Part shown: positions 27,737 to 36,998 of the stretch, in pieces
Numbering within the stretch: the stretch's first letter is position 1
Layout of the letters: the number at the start of each line of letters is the position of its first letter
From: Pedobacter sp. MC2016-24
GTDB taxonomy: Bacteria > Bacteroidota > Bacteroidia > Sphingobacteriales > Sphingobacteriaceae
DNA: 64,000 bases
Assembly (NCBI RefSeq): GCF_015223055.1
Contig: NZ_JADFBX010000005.1
Span: forward strand, 248,001 to 312,000
Direction: 5' to 3'
Notes under the pieces: generated by a model
The model's input: the letters and a program-made list of their open reading frames with translations, nothing else
The model's database searches: none
What the model was told of the DNA's origin: nothing
Program-made: the position numbers and the translations under genes

Positions 27737-28936
27737 CTAAACAGGCAAACAAACCTTCCCCATTTGCACCGAAGGAACACCTTCCCTATTGCCAAAATCG
27801 ACACCCCTACCCACAAGCGTTTCATTAGCCAAAACGGCAAAAAGTACGGCTTCTTTAGCATCAGGATTAATATCCAGGTCATCTGTAGTAAAAAACTGGG
27901 CTGTGGGCAAGCCCGCCCTTAAGCTTCGCATCAACAAGGGATTGTGCATGCCGCCACCACTTACATAAATTGACGGCGTCTGACCGGCTCCAAAACAACG
28001 CTTTACGGCATCGATAATCACCGCCGCTGAAAAACCATTCAAAGTAGCCATAACATCCTCAGGACTGAGGTCAGCTACCCCGGCCGCCGCCATTGCATCT
28101 TCCAAATATTGTAAATTAAACAATTCCGGCCCAGTTGTTTTCGGAAATTCCGAACTTAAAAAATCAGCTCGCAGCAATCGCTCCAATAACAAATTATTGA
28201 TTTGACCTGCCTGAGCTATTTTAGCCTGATCATCAAAATATAAGCCATCATAATGTCGTTGAACAAACTGATCCATTAAGGTATTACCCGGCCCCACATC
28301 GGTAGAAAAAACTTTACTGGCATCCTGATCGGCTGGTAAATAAGTAAAATTGGCAATTCCGCCAATATTGAGCATGATGCGATCTTCCCCCTTCCGGGAG
28401 AACAACAAATAATCACCATAAACGGCCAAAGGAGCACCCTCACCGCCCGCAGCAAGATGTTTTTGCCTAAAATCAGCAATCGTAACAATACCGGTATGAA
28501 CGGCTATATGATCTCCATCCCCAATTTGCAGCGTAGCATTGGGATAGGCTTCAAGTCCATGCAAGGACTGCGGCGCATGGAAAATGGTTTGTCCATGACT
28601 GGCAATGACATCAATATCTTCCGGTTTTAAACCCCATGATGCAATGGCCTCCAAAATCAGTTCAGCATGATAAACCCCTATTTTTTCATTCATTAAACAA
28701 ACCTGCTGCAAATCAGCATCACGTCTGGAAAAAATTGCTTTTACCTCTGCTTTAAATGCATTGGTATAAGGAACAGTCGTAAACTGGATCAACCGGACTT
28801 TAGTTTCCCTTCCTTCGCCCGAAATACCGCACAAAGCGATATCTAAGCCATCTAAGGAGGTACCGGACATCAATCCAATGATAATCCTTTCAGGCTTTTG
28901 AATCATGTCAAAAATCTTTTTCCAGTTTGAGTTCAT
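27737..28936 (-). CDS. anmK: Anhydro-N-acetylmuramic acid kinase
   Basis: The family enzyme phosphorylates 1,6-anhydro-MurNAc, opening the anhydro ring to give MurNAc-6-phosphate, a step in cell-wall recycling. Family motifs are visible: IIGLMSGTSLDGLDIAL near the N-terminus (phosphate binding), VIASHGQTIFHAP, GEGAPLAVYGDYLLF, and FSTDVGPGNTLMDQFVQRHY with the catalytic Asp. Length (about 390-399 aa) is normal. Two ATG starts are possible: 28936 (used here) and 28906 (MIQKPERI), which has a GGAAAAAG stretch upstream and fits family length better. It lies directly upstream of SusC 4, which suggests that imported or recycled muropeptide sugars are the substrate. Confidence 0.93.
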   Translation of the reverse strand: MNSNWKKIFDMIQKPERIIIGLMSGTSLDGLDIALCGISGEGRETKVRLIQFTTVPYTNAFKAEVKAIFSRRDADLQQVCLMNEKIGVYHAELILEAIASWGLKPEDIDVIASHGQTIFHAPQSLHGLEAYPNATLQIGDGDHIAVHTGIVTIADFRQKHLAAGGEGAPLAVYGDYLLFSRKGEDRIMLNIGGIANFTYLPADQDASKVFSTDVGPGNTLMDQFVQRHYDGLYFDDQAKIAQAGQINNLLLERLLRADFLSSEFPKTTGPELFNLQYLEDAMAAAGVADLSPEDVMATLNGFSAAVIIDAVKRCFGAGQTPSIYVSGGGMHNPLLMRSLRAGLPTAQFFTTDDLDINPDAKEAVLFAVLANETLVGRGVDFGNREGVPSVQMGKVCLPV

Positions 28937-29082
28937 ATGCAAATGATTTGATTTATTTTCAAACTTAAGGCTTTTTTTAATAAAGCCGCTTTCACCTGCT
29001 TATCAACCGTTTGCACAGTACCCTTAATTTTCATTTTTAACCTGCAAATCGTTAAAAAAAGCACAAAGCACTTTTTAAAAAA

Positions 29083-29113
29083 TTTGATTAAGTCAACTTA
29101 GTACCTATATTTA
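29083..29113 (+). promoter_or_regulatory. Putative promoter of the NagB-like fusion gene
   Basis: TTTG (29083-29086), 19 bases, then TATATTTA (29106-29113), seven of eight matches to TAnnTTTG. Transcription would start about 25 bases before the ATG at 29143. No CGCA pair is present in this 206-base divergent gap. Confidence 0.55.
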
Positions 29114-29142
29114 CTGCTCCGTACAAAATTTAAGAACAAAAA

Positions 29143-31062
29143 ATGGCTAGATTAAATCTTCTGGAAGAAACGCGCTTTGAAAGATTGCCCGTTTCTGTCT
29201 TTGAAAACCCCAGACAAGCTTCTCTTAGCGTAGCTAAACGCATCGGGGACCTCATCAGAGAAAAACAAAAAAACAACACTTATGCAGTTTTAGGACTCGC
29301 AACCGGTGCTACTCCAATCGCTGTTTATGCAGAATTGGTAAGAATGCACAAGGAAGAAGGCCTGAGCTTCAAAAATGTAATCACCTTTAACCTTGATGAG
29401 TACTATCCTATGCAGCCTACCGCTGCACAGAGCTATGTAACTTTCATGAACGAGAATTTGTTTGATCACATTGACATTGAGAAAAACAACATCAACATTC
29501 CTGACGGGACATTAAGTTTAGAGGAAATCCCTGCATTTTGTCTGGATTATGAGAAAAAGATTGGAGACCTTGGAGGATTGGACATCCAAATCCTCGGTAT
29601 CGGACGTACAGGTCACATCGGATTCAATGAGCCAGGTTCTGCTCCAAATTCTGGTACAAGGTTAGTTACGCTAGACGACCTGACCAGACGTGATGCCGCA
29701 AGAGATTTCGGGGGTAAATCTTTTGTACCTACCAAAGCCATCACCATGGGTATTGGTACCATTTTCAAAGCAAGGGAAATCATTTTGATGGCCTGGAACA
29801 AGAAAAAAGCATCCATCATTAAAAAAGCTGTTGAAGGCGAAATTTCAAGTGAAGTTCCCGCGACTTACCTACAATTGTCAGACAACGTAGAGTTTATTCT
29901 GGATCAGGACGCAGCCTCTATGTTGACCCGTTTTGATACACCTTGGTTGGTAAAAGATTGCATCTGGGACGAAAAATTAACCCGCAAAGCAGTAATATGG
30001 TTAGCCAATACACTTAAAAAACCAGTACTTAAACTAACCGAAGACGATTTCAATAACAATGGCATGGCGCAACTTGCTGTAGAGCAAGGTCCAGTGTATA
30101 ACATTAACATTCATATTTTCAACAAACTGCAACATACCATTACCGGCTGGCCGGGTGGTAAACCAAATGCAGACGACTCACAAAGACCGGAAAGAGCGGA
30201 ACCAGCGAAAAAACGCGTGGTGATCTTCTCTCCGCACCCGGATGATGATGTAATCTCTATGGGTGGAACGTTTATTCGCCTGGTTGATCAGCACCACGAT
30301 GTACACGTGGCTTACCAAACCAGTGGAAACACAGCCGTTTGGGATGACGATGCACTCCGCTTCGTGGAATTTAACATTGATTTCTCTGAAAAAATGGGCC
30401 TGGAAACTGCTGAACTGAAAGGCTTGTATCAAAACATGCGCAGTTTCATGGAGCAGAAAAAACCGAACCAGATTGATACCCGAGAAATTCAAACCGTTAA
30501 AGGATTGATCAGAAAAGGTGAAGCCATTGCTGGTGCGCGTTATTGCGGACTGGAAGATGACCACATCCATTTCATGGCATTGCCTTTTTATGAAAGCGGT
30601 AAAAGTCAGAAAAACCCGGTTACTGAAGCGGATGTCGTGTTAACCATGGAATTACTTCAAAAAGTGAAACCGGAGCAGGTATTTGCAGCGGGCGATTTTG
30701 AAGATCCACACGGTACACACATCGTTTGTTTCAACATCATCCTGCAAGCCCTGCAGCGCCTGGCACAAACAGAAAGCTGGGTTAAGGATTGCTGGTTATG
30801 GATGTACCGTGGCGCATGGCAGGAATTCCCTACCCATGAAATCGAAATGGCCGTGCCTTTAAGTCCACAGGAAGTAGAGCGAAAGAAATTTGCCATCTAC
30901 AAACACCAGTCGCAGAAAGACCGTGCCGTGTTCCCAGGTGATGATGCCCGTGAATTCTGGCAAAGGGCAGAAGACCGGAACAGGGAGACCGCTCAGGCTT
31001 ATGACGACCTCGGACTTGCTGAGTACGAAGCTATGGAAGCTTTCGTTCGTTATAAATTTTAA
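29143..31062 (+). CDS. Glucosamine-6-phosphate deaminase-like / PIG-L deacetylase-like fusion
   Basis: This 639-residue cytoplasmic protein joins two domains. Residues about 1-285 are NagB-like: GLATGATPI (phosphate loop), FNLDEYYPM (Asp85) and GIGRTGHIGFNEPGS (His158, Glu163). The position of E. coli NagB Asp141 is Thr156 here, so one catalytic-triad residue is missing. Residues about 355-600 are PIG-L/LmbE-like, with the metal motif PHPDDD (His365, Asp367, Asp368) and GDFEDPHGTH. PIG-L enzymes remove N-acetyl groups from GlcNAc derivatives. A natural idea is that the fusion deacetylates and then deaminates an amino-sugar phosphate, standing in for NagA plus NagB. The same fusion is common in Bacteroidota. 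Its reaction is not established to my knowledge. Confidence 0.92.
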   Translation: MARLNLLEETRFERLPVSVFENPRQASLSVAKRIGDLIREKQKNNTYAVLGLATGATPIAVYAELVRMHKEEGLSFKNVITFNLDEYYPMQPTAAQSYVTFMNENLFDHIDIEKNNINIPDGTLSLEEIPAFCLDYEKKIGDLGGLDIQILGIGRTGHIGFNEPGSAPNSGTRLVTLDDLTRRDAARDFGGKSFVPTKAITMGIGTIFKAREIILMAWNKKKASIIKKAVEGEISSEVPATYLQLSDNVEFILDQDAASMLTRFDTPWLVKDCIWDEKLTRKAVIWLANTLKKPVLKLTEDDFNNNGMAQLAVEQGPVYNINIHIFNKLQHTITGWPGGKPNADDSQRPERAEPAKKRVVIFSPHPDDDVISMGGTFIRLVDQHHDVHVAYQTSGNTAVWDDDALRFVEFNIDFSEKMGLETAELKGLYQNMRSFMEQKKPNQIDTREIQTVKGLIRKGEAIAGARYCGLEDDHIHFMALPFYESGKSQKNPVTEADVVLTMELLQKVKPEQVFAAGDFEDPHGTHIVCFNIILQALQRLAQTESWVKDCWLWMYRGAWQEFPTHEIEMAVPLSPQEVERKKFAIYKHQSQKDRAVFPGDDAREFWQRAEDRNRETAQAYDDLGLAEYEAMEAFVRYKF

Positions 31063-31070
31063 CTACATTT

Positions 31071-31102
31071 ATCATCGCGCTTCGTAAAACAAGCGCGATG
31101 AT
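31071..31102. repeat. Inverted repeat between the NagB-like fusion and NagX-like genes
   Basis: ATCATCGCGCTT (31071-31082) and AAGCGCGATGAT (31091-31102) form a perfect 12-bp stem with an 8-base loop. It lies 8 bases after the stop of the first gene and 20 bases before the next ATG. Only TGTTT follows, so termination would be partial. It may set the ratio of the two products. Confidence 0.7.
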
Positions 31103-31122
31103 TGTTTATAACCCAACCAAAT

Positions 31123-32280
31123 ATGACCCCAAACCAGGTTACTCAGGAAACGCCTTCACGGCTACTCTCTTTAGATTTTTTTAGAGGTGCTACAGTTGCG
31201 GCTATGATTTTAGTGAATAATCCGGGCGATTGGGGGAATATTTATGCTCCATTAGAGCATTCGGAATGGAATGGCTGTACGCCAACAGATTTGGTATTTC
31301 CATTTTTCCTCTTCATCGTAGGCGTATCCATCGCCTATGCCATGGGCAGTAAAAAGACAGATCCGGCAAGCCATAGCAAAACCATTTTAAAAGCTTTAAA
31401 ACGTGCACTGACTTTATTCGGGCTAGGCCTCTTCCTTTCGTTATTTCCTAAAGTATTTACAGATCCGATTGCAGCTTTTGAAACGGTAAGGATTCCAGGC
31501 GTATTGCAACGCATAGCGGTCGTCTTTTTCATTTCTGCAGTCCTGTTTATCAAGATCTCCGAAAAGAACCTTTTCAGGATCATGATCGGTATACTGGCAC
31601 TTTACTGGGCACTAATGACCTTTGTTCCGGTACCTGGCGTAGGTTACCCCAATCTGGAAAAGGAAACCAATCTGGGCGCATGGGTTGACCGCGGTATACT
31701 TACGGAGGCCCATTTATGGAAATCTTCAAAAACATGGGATCCGGAAGGAATTTTAAGCACTTTACCGGCCATCGCCTCTGGCCTGTTTGGTATCTTAGTG
31801 GGCGTATACCTAAAAAGAAAAGACATTGACCCGGCCACTAAAATTGCCTGGTTATTTAGTACGGGCTGTGCAGTTGTACTGCTTGGGCTGTTATGGGACC
31901 TGCAGTTCCCAATTAACAAATCACTATGGACCAGTTCTTTTGTCCTGTATACGGGCGGCCTGGCCACCATAATCCTAGCCCTGTCTTATTGGATCATCGA
32001 CATCCAGAAATACAATCGTTTCACCAAACCTTTTGTAGTATACGGGGTAAATGCCATCACGGTATTTTTTCTCTCAGGATTAATTCCAAGGATCATGCGT
32101 ATGTTTGACGTAACCGCAGCAGATAGCACTCAAGTGAGCCTGCAGACCTGGTTATATTCCGGATTCACAGCACACCTGTCCCCCATCAATGCTTCCTTGG
32201 CCTGGGCAATCACATTCATCTTGTTTTGGTTGGTTATTCTATGGGTAATGTACAATAAGAAGATCATCATCAAGGTCTAA
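31123..32280 (+). CDS. NagX/HGSNAT-like membrane protein (DUF5009-type)
   Basis: The ATG at 31123 (MTPNQVTQE) is preferred over a TTG seven codons upstream. The 385-residue product has the family N-terminus RLLSLDFFRGATVAAMILVN, the PTDLVFPFFLFIVGVSIAYA segment and about ten hydrophobic helices. It is related to human heparan-alpha-glucosaminide N-acetyltransferase and to bacterial NagX proteins, which sit in GlcNAc utilisation loci and are proposed inner-membrane transporters. The position next to a NagB-like gene supports an amino-sugar role. Transport and transmembrane acetyl transfer remain alternatives. Confidence 0.88.
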   Translation: MTPNQVTQETPSRLLSLDFFRGATVAAMILVNNPGDWGNIYAPLEHSEWNGCTPTDLVFPFFLFIVGVSIAYAMGSKKTDPASHSKTILKALKRALTLFGLGLFLSLFPKVFTDPIAAFETVRIPGVLQRIAVVFFISAVLFIKISEKNLFRIMIGILALYWALMTFVPVPGVGYPNLEKETNLGAWVDRGILTEAHLWKSSKTWDPEGILSTLPAIASGLFGILVGVYLKRKDIDPATKIAWLFSTGCAVVLLGLLWDLQFPINKSLWTSSFVLYTGGLATIILALSYWIIDIQKYNRFTKPFVVYGVNAITVFFLSGLIPRIMRMFDVTAADSTQVSLQTWLYSGFTAHLSPINASLAWAITFILFWLVILWVMYNKKIIIKV

Positions 32281-32364
32281 GCAGCTGTCTTTTTGTTAAA
32301 TAATGTTAAATTTAGTACCATCTATCAGCAGGTGTTCGTAGGTTTGGCTGTAAACTTTTTATTC

Positions 32365-35223
32365 ATGAGAAAAAAATTGACCATCCTGTGCTCGGGACTT
32401 GTGGTATATATGGCTATTTATAGTCCGGCATACGCACAAAAAACCGTAGTTCACAAAAAAACAACCACAACCACAAAAACCTCTTCAGGCACAGCAATCC
32501 CAAATGATCCAAATGTTAAAATTGGTAAACTGGCCAATGGATTAACGTATTACATTCGTAAAAATACAGAACCTAAAAACAGGGCAGAACTGTATCTGGC
32601 TACCAGAATCGGATCCCTCATGGAAGAGGATAACCAACAGGGACTCGCTCACTTTACAGAGCACATGGCCTTTAATGGAACCAAAGATTTTCCTAAAAAC
32701 GAAATCATCAATTATTTACAAAAGGCCGGTATCCGCTTTGGTGCCGACTTAAATGCCTATACCTCATTTGACCAGACGGTTTATCAGTTACCAATTCCTA
32801 CAGATAGCGCCGCATTGTTCAAAAATGGTTTTAAGATTCTTGCCAACTGGGCTGGAAAATTAACCATGGATGGCGATGAAATTGATCGCGAACGTGGTGT
32901 AATCGTAGAAGAAGACCGTCAGCGTGGTAAAAACGCGCAAGATCGCATGAGTAAACAGCTCTTGCCTGTTTTATTGAAAGGATCCCGTTATGCCAACCGC
33001 ATTCCAATCGGAAAAATTGACATCCTGAACAGCTTTACCCACGATAAAATCAGAAACTTCTATAAAGACTGGTACCGGCCTAATTTACAGGCTGTAATTG
33101 CTGTTGGCGATTTTGATGTGAATGCAGTAGAGCAAATGATCAAAGAAAATTTCTCTGAATTGACCAATCCGGAAAATCCGAGACCAAGGTTGGCTTATGA
33201 TCTGCCTGACAATAAAGAACCCCTCATTAAAATTGTAACCGATTCCGAGCAACCTTATAACGTGGCACAGGTCATGTACAAGCAACGTGGCACGGAGGTC
33301 AAAACCACTGCCGATTACAAAAAGAGCATCATGTACGGCATGATCAATAGCATGCTTGGCGCAAGGATCCAGGAAATTACCCAGAGTGGTAAAGCTCCGT
33401 TTATCCAGGCTCAAACAGGATACGGACAATACCAGGGCGGATTGGTTCCAAACATCAATGCCCTTCAATCTGCAGCAGTTTCTACCACGGGAGCAACCCT
33501 TGGCACTGCTTTAAAAGCTGTGCTCGCAGAGAACGAACGCATGAGCAAATATGGCTTCCTGCAATCAGAACTGGATGTAGCCAAAAAGAACATTACTGCC
33601 GGAAATGAAATGCGTCTCAAAGAAAAAGACAAAACCTCTTCCGCTTCGTTTGTAAAAAAATACTTAAGCAACTTCATCTCAGGCAGCATCATTCCGTCTA
33701 CAGAATATGCCTATGCAGAAACAAAGAAAGCCCTTTCGGAGATTACCTTAGCCGAAGTAAACGCATTGGCAAAAACACTGATTACCAAAGAAAACCAGGT
33801 GATTGTGGTACAGGCTCCCGAAAAGGAGAAAGCAAATCTCCCTACTGAAGCACAGCTGATTGCCATATTGAAAACCGCTGGTGATGGTATCACACCGTAT
33901 CTGGACAATTCTGTAAATAAACCTTTACTGGCTAAAAAGCCTAATCCAGGTAAAATTGTCGCAGAGCGTAAAATTGAAGCTATTGGTGTAACTGAACTAA
34001 CTTTAAGCAACGGGATTAAAGTCTTGTTAAAACCAACTGATTTTAAAAACGACCAGGTGATTTTCAACTCCTTCTCTAAAGGCGGTCAGTCCTTGGCCAA
34101 TGATGCAGAATTACAGTCGGCAAATATGGTGGAGCTCATTCCGCAAAGTGGTGTAGGCGAATTCAATCCAACGCAATTAAACAAATTACTGGCCGGAAAT
34201 ACCGGTAGAGCCGGAGCTTACATTTCCGACCTGTATCAGGGGTTCCAGGGAAGCGCCGCTCCTAAAGATCTGGAAACAGCATTCCAGATGGCTTATGCAT
34301 ATGCTACTGAGCCACGTAAAGATGCAGAGATATTCAATAAAAACATCAGCGACAGTAAAGTTGTTCTGGCCAATAAAAGTGCAGATCCGCAAAGTGTATT
34401 TGCAGATACTGTACAGGCAGTAATGTCATCGTATAACAAACGGGGCATGCCAACTACGCTGGCCGACCTGGACCAGGTTTCTTTAGACAAAGCCTATGCA
34501 TTTTACAAAGACCGCTTTGCAGATAACGGAGAGCAGACTTTTGTAATTGTGGGTTCTTTTGACCTGAATACCATTAAGCCTTTAATTGAGACCTACATTG
34601 CCAGTTTACCAACACTGGGTAAAAGGCAGAATTTTGCAGACAATGGTGTAAATCCGCCAAAAGGCAAAGTAAGCAAAACAGTGTATAAAGGTCTGGAGGA
34701 TAAGGCCAGCGTGGAAATGCTGATTCATGGCGACTATGAATTCAATGCCGCAAACAATACGCAATTAGAAGCGGTTAAAGCGGCTTTGGAAATCAAGATT
34801 CTGGAACGCCTGCGCGAGAAAGAAAGTGGCGTATACAGTCCTCAGGTTAGCTTAAGCGTAAGCAAATACCCCAATGCACATTATTATTTCGGTGTATCTT
34901 TCAGCTGTGCTACTGCAAACGTTGAGAAATTAATTGCAGCCGCACTGGACGAGATCGCAAAGATTAAAGAAAGTGGAGCAACAGCAGATGATGTTAGCAA
35001 ATTTAAATCTGAAGAACAACGTCAGATCGAACTGAGCTTACGTAACAACAACTTCTGGTTAAACTACCTGACCAATCGCTTAAAAAATGGCGAAGATCTG
35101 CTTCAATTGTCACAAGCAAAAGAGAGACTGGACAGCGTAACGGTTGAATCAACCAAAGCCACTGCTCAGAAGTACTTAAATGAAGACAACTACATCCGTA
35201 TGGTATTAATGCCACAGAAATAG
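32365..35223 (+). CDS. M16 family zinc metallopeptidase (pitrilysin-like), exported
   Basis: The ATG at 32365 (MRKKLTILCSG) is chosen because it opens a signal peptide ending PAYAQ; an upstream in-frame start would bury it. The 952-residue protein has the inverted zinc motif HFTEH (His96, Glu99, His100) followed by the typical MAFNGTKDFP, and a second, inactive M16 half (about 500-950). A Thr/Lys-rich linker follows the signal. Such periplasmic two-half peptidases degrade peptides in a closed chamber. It lies 84 bases downstream of the NagX-like gene on the same strand but seems functionally unrelated. Confidence 0.92.
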   Translation: MRKKLTILCSGLVVYMAIYSPAYAQKTVVHKKTTTTTKTSSGTAIPNDPNVKIGKLANGLTYYIRKNTEPKNRAELYLATRIGSLMEEDNQQGLAHFTEHMAFNGTKDFPKNEIINYLQKAGIRFGADLNAYTSFDQTVYQLPIPTDSAALFKNGFKILANWAGKLTMDGDEIDRERGVIVEEDRQRGKNAQDRMSKQLLPVLLKGSRYANRIPIGKIDILNSFTHDKIRNFYKDWYRPNLQAVIAVGDFDVNAVEQMIKENFSELTNPENPRPRLAYDLPDNKEPLIKIVTDSEQPYNVAQVMYKQRGTEVKTTADYKKSIMYGMINSMLGARIQEITQSGKAPFIQAQTGYGQYQGGLVPNINALQSAAVSTTGATLGTALKAVLAENERMSKYGFLQSELDVAKKNITAGNEMRLKEKDKTSSASFVKKYLSNFISGSIIPSTEYAYAETKKALSEITLAEVNALAKTLITKENQVIVVQAPEKEKANLPTEAQLIAILKTAGDGITPYLDNSVNKPLLAKKPNPGKIVAERKIEAIGVTELTLSNGIKVLLKPTDFKNDQVIFNSFSKGGQSLANDAELQSANMVELIPQSGVGEFNPTQLNKLLAGNTGRAGAYISDLYQGFQGSAAPKDLETAFQMAYAYATEPRKDAEIFNKNISDSKVVLANKSADPQSVFADTVQAVMSSYNKRGMPTTLADLDQVSLDKAYAFYKDRFADNGEQTFVIVGSFDLNTIKPLIETYIASLPTLGKRQNFADNGVNPPKGKVSKTVYKGLEDKASVEMLIHGDYEFNAANNTQLEAVKAALEIKILERLREKESGVYSPQVSLSVSKYPNAHYYFGVSFSCATANVEKLIAAALDEIAKIKESGATADDVSKFKSEEQRQIELSLRNNNFWLNYLTNRLKNGEDLLQLSQAKERLDSVTVESTKATAQKYLNEDNYIRMVLMPQK

Positions 35224-35241
35224 GAAGTATTTTCCCTATAA

Positions 35242-35279
35242 AAAAGAGCGGCTGAATCAAATGATCCAGCCGCTCTTTT
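35242..35279. terminator. Bidirectional terminator between M16 peptidase and GHL10 genes
   Basis: A 13-bp perfect stem AAAAGAGCGGCTG (35242-35254) / CAGCCGCTCTTTT (35267-35279) with a 12-base loop region that can pair further (ATCA/TGAT). A and T runs at the two ends allow termination from both sides. Confidence 0.88.
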
Positions 35280-35287
35280 ATGTAAAG

Positions 35288-36829
35288 CTATTTCGTTTCC
35301 ACGCCAACCGGGCCGCTCGGCTCGCTCTCATTTTTAAGCCTGTCCAGGGCCGTAACCAGGTAATTATACCTTTTACCCTTTTCTACACTCGTATCGATAA
35401 AACTGGTATACTCTTCAAAACTGATTTTAAGGATGTTCCTCGCATCAAGCACACTAATCTTTTCTCCTTCTGTAAAACGATAAATGACATAACCCGAAGC
35501 CGTTTCCCCATCTTCAGCCTTCAGGGGCTTCTCCCATTGCAAATGCACGCCGTCACGATGAGCTTCGGCTGTCAGATGTTGGGGTTCATTAGGTGCAATA
35601 TCATCCAGCCATGGCATTTGTGGCGGCAATGCCGGATACCTATACAAGTCATTTTTCAAAGAATCCCCAAGCGCCCGCGCTACGGTAGAGAAAGACTTGG
35701 AACTGAAAAACACACTTCCCTGCACTCTGTTGTTATTCCGGATATATCGGATCTGATCGGGAATCTGTCCCGGCTTTGCCCAGGCAGCTTCTTTTTTCGT
35801 CGTACCATTGTGCATCAGGTAGGGCCCCTGCCCAATGTATAAATGCCTGCCAAAAGTATTGTTGCTCCACCAGTCGACCAAAGTACCAAAAGGTGCGGCG
35901 CGGCGACTAAAGCTAAAATAGATCTGAGGATTAATGTAATCTACCCAACCTTCTTTCACCCATTTACGGGAGTCTGCATACAATTCTGAATAGTTGGACA
36001 GTCCATTGGTTGCCGAACCCAGAGAGTCTTCGGAAATGTTCTTCCATATGCCAAAAGGGCTGATTCCAAATTTGACATACTTTTTATAATGATGGATACT
36101 ATCATCAAGCTGCTTGATTAGTAAATCGACATTATTTCTACGCCAATCGTTGATATTGGTAAAGCCATTGGGATGCTGATTGAAAGTTGCCGCATCTTTA
36201 ATGGTTTGCCCCGCGATTTTATACGGATAGAAATAATCATCGAAATGTATTCCGTCAATGTCATAGCCTTTAACGACATCCAAAATGACCTGTACAATAT
36301 ATTCCCGCACCTCTGGTATACCCGGATCAAATTGCTTTTTACCCCCATAAACAAAAAAGAATTCAGGATGTTTTCTCGTCATATGTTCTTCGCTCACAAC
36401 CGTATTTGCACTCATTGTAGCCCGATATGGATTGAACCAGGCATGAAGCTCCATCCCTCTGAAATGCGCCTCCTTAATCGCAAAAGCCAAAGGATCATAA
36501 CCGGCAGCCGGGGCAAGTCCCTGTTTACCCATCAGCCATTGACTCCAGGGTTCCCTGGACTTGGCATAGAAAGCATCTGCAGCTGGCCTAACCTGTAGCA
36601 TAATAGCGTTGATCCCATTAGATTTGTGTTGTTCAAGCAGGCCAATTAACTCTTGTTTCTGCTGATCTACACTTAAACCTGGTTTCGATGGCCAGTCAAT
36701 ATTTGCAACAGTAGCAACCCAAACACCTCTAAACTCCCTTTTTGGAGCAATTTTTGATGTGGTCTGGGCAATTAGGGAAATGGGGGGTATTATTATTGAT
36801 AATAGTACATAAATTGTTGTTTTAAACAT
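35288..36829 (-). CDS. GHL10 (DUF187) glycoside hydrolase-like protein with C-terminal FN3 domain
   Basis: The 513-residue protein has a signal peptide (1-21, ending SLIAQ). A GHL10 TIM-barrel follows (REFRGVWVATVANIDWPS, INAIMLQVRPAADAFY, ELHAWFNPYRA, DIDGIHFDDYFYPY, GISPFGIWKN, YINPQIYFSF) to about residue 400. The last 100 residues form a fibronectin-III-like domain (PQHLTAEAHRDGVHLQWEKP). Acidic residues in IHFDDYF are candidates for catalysis. Related proteins such as YngK are annotated as hydrolases, some linked to peptidoglycan. The substrate is unknown. The gene is single, with a terminator right after it. Confidence 0.88.
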   Translation of the reverse strand: MFKTTIYVLLSIIIPPISLIAQTTSKIAPKREFRGVWVATVANIDWPSKPGLSVDQQKQELIGLLEQHKSNGINAIMLQVRPAADAFYAKSREPWSQWLMGKQGLAPAAGYDPLAFAIKEAHFRGMELHAWFNPYRATMSANTVVSEEHMTRKHPEFFFVYGGKKQFDPGIPEVREYIVQVILDVVKGYDIDGIHFDDYFYPYKIAGQTIKDAATFNQHPNGFTNINDWRRNNVDLLIKQLDDSIHHYKKYVKFGISPFGIWKNISEDSLGSATNGLSNYSELYADSRKWVKEGWVDYINPQIYFSFSRRAAPFGTLVDWWSNNTFGRHLYIGQGPYLMHNGTTKKEAAWAKPGQIPDQIRYIRNNNRVQGSVFFSSKSFSTVARALGDSLKNDLYRYPALPPQMPWLDDIAPNEPQHLTAEAHRDGVHLQWEKPLKAEDGETASGYVIYRFTEGEKISVLDARNILKISFEEYTSFIDTSVEKGKRYNYLVTALDRLKNESEPSGPVGVETK

Positions 36830-36998
36830 CTTTTGTAGTTAGGAGTATTTTAAATTGGTTTCATTTGTTAGGGCTCGTTAGGCCAACTATAGCAATTAAA
36901 CGATTTTTTTTAAGGTCTCATACAATTTATATGTTTTTTTTACGCAACATGCAACGCCCTGCTCTTTTTTTAAACTGTTTTAGCATAGCATTTAATCC

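Noticed and set aside
3026..28936. Possibility that the SusCD block is a recently acquired island
   Set aside because: No integrase, transposase, tRNA edge or flanking repeat is visible and base composition looks like the neighbours.
35261..35842. Long plus-strand open frame (193 codons)
   Set aside because: It lies wholly opposite the GHL10 gene, starts in its terminator and has no recognisable domain; an antisense shadow.
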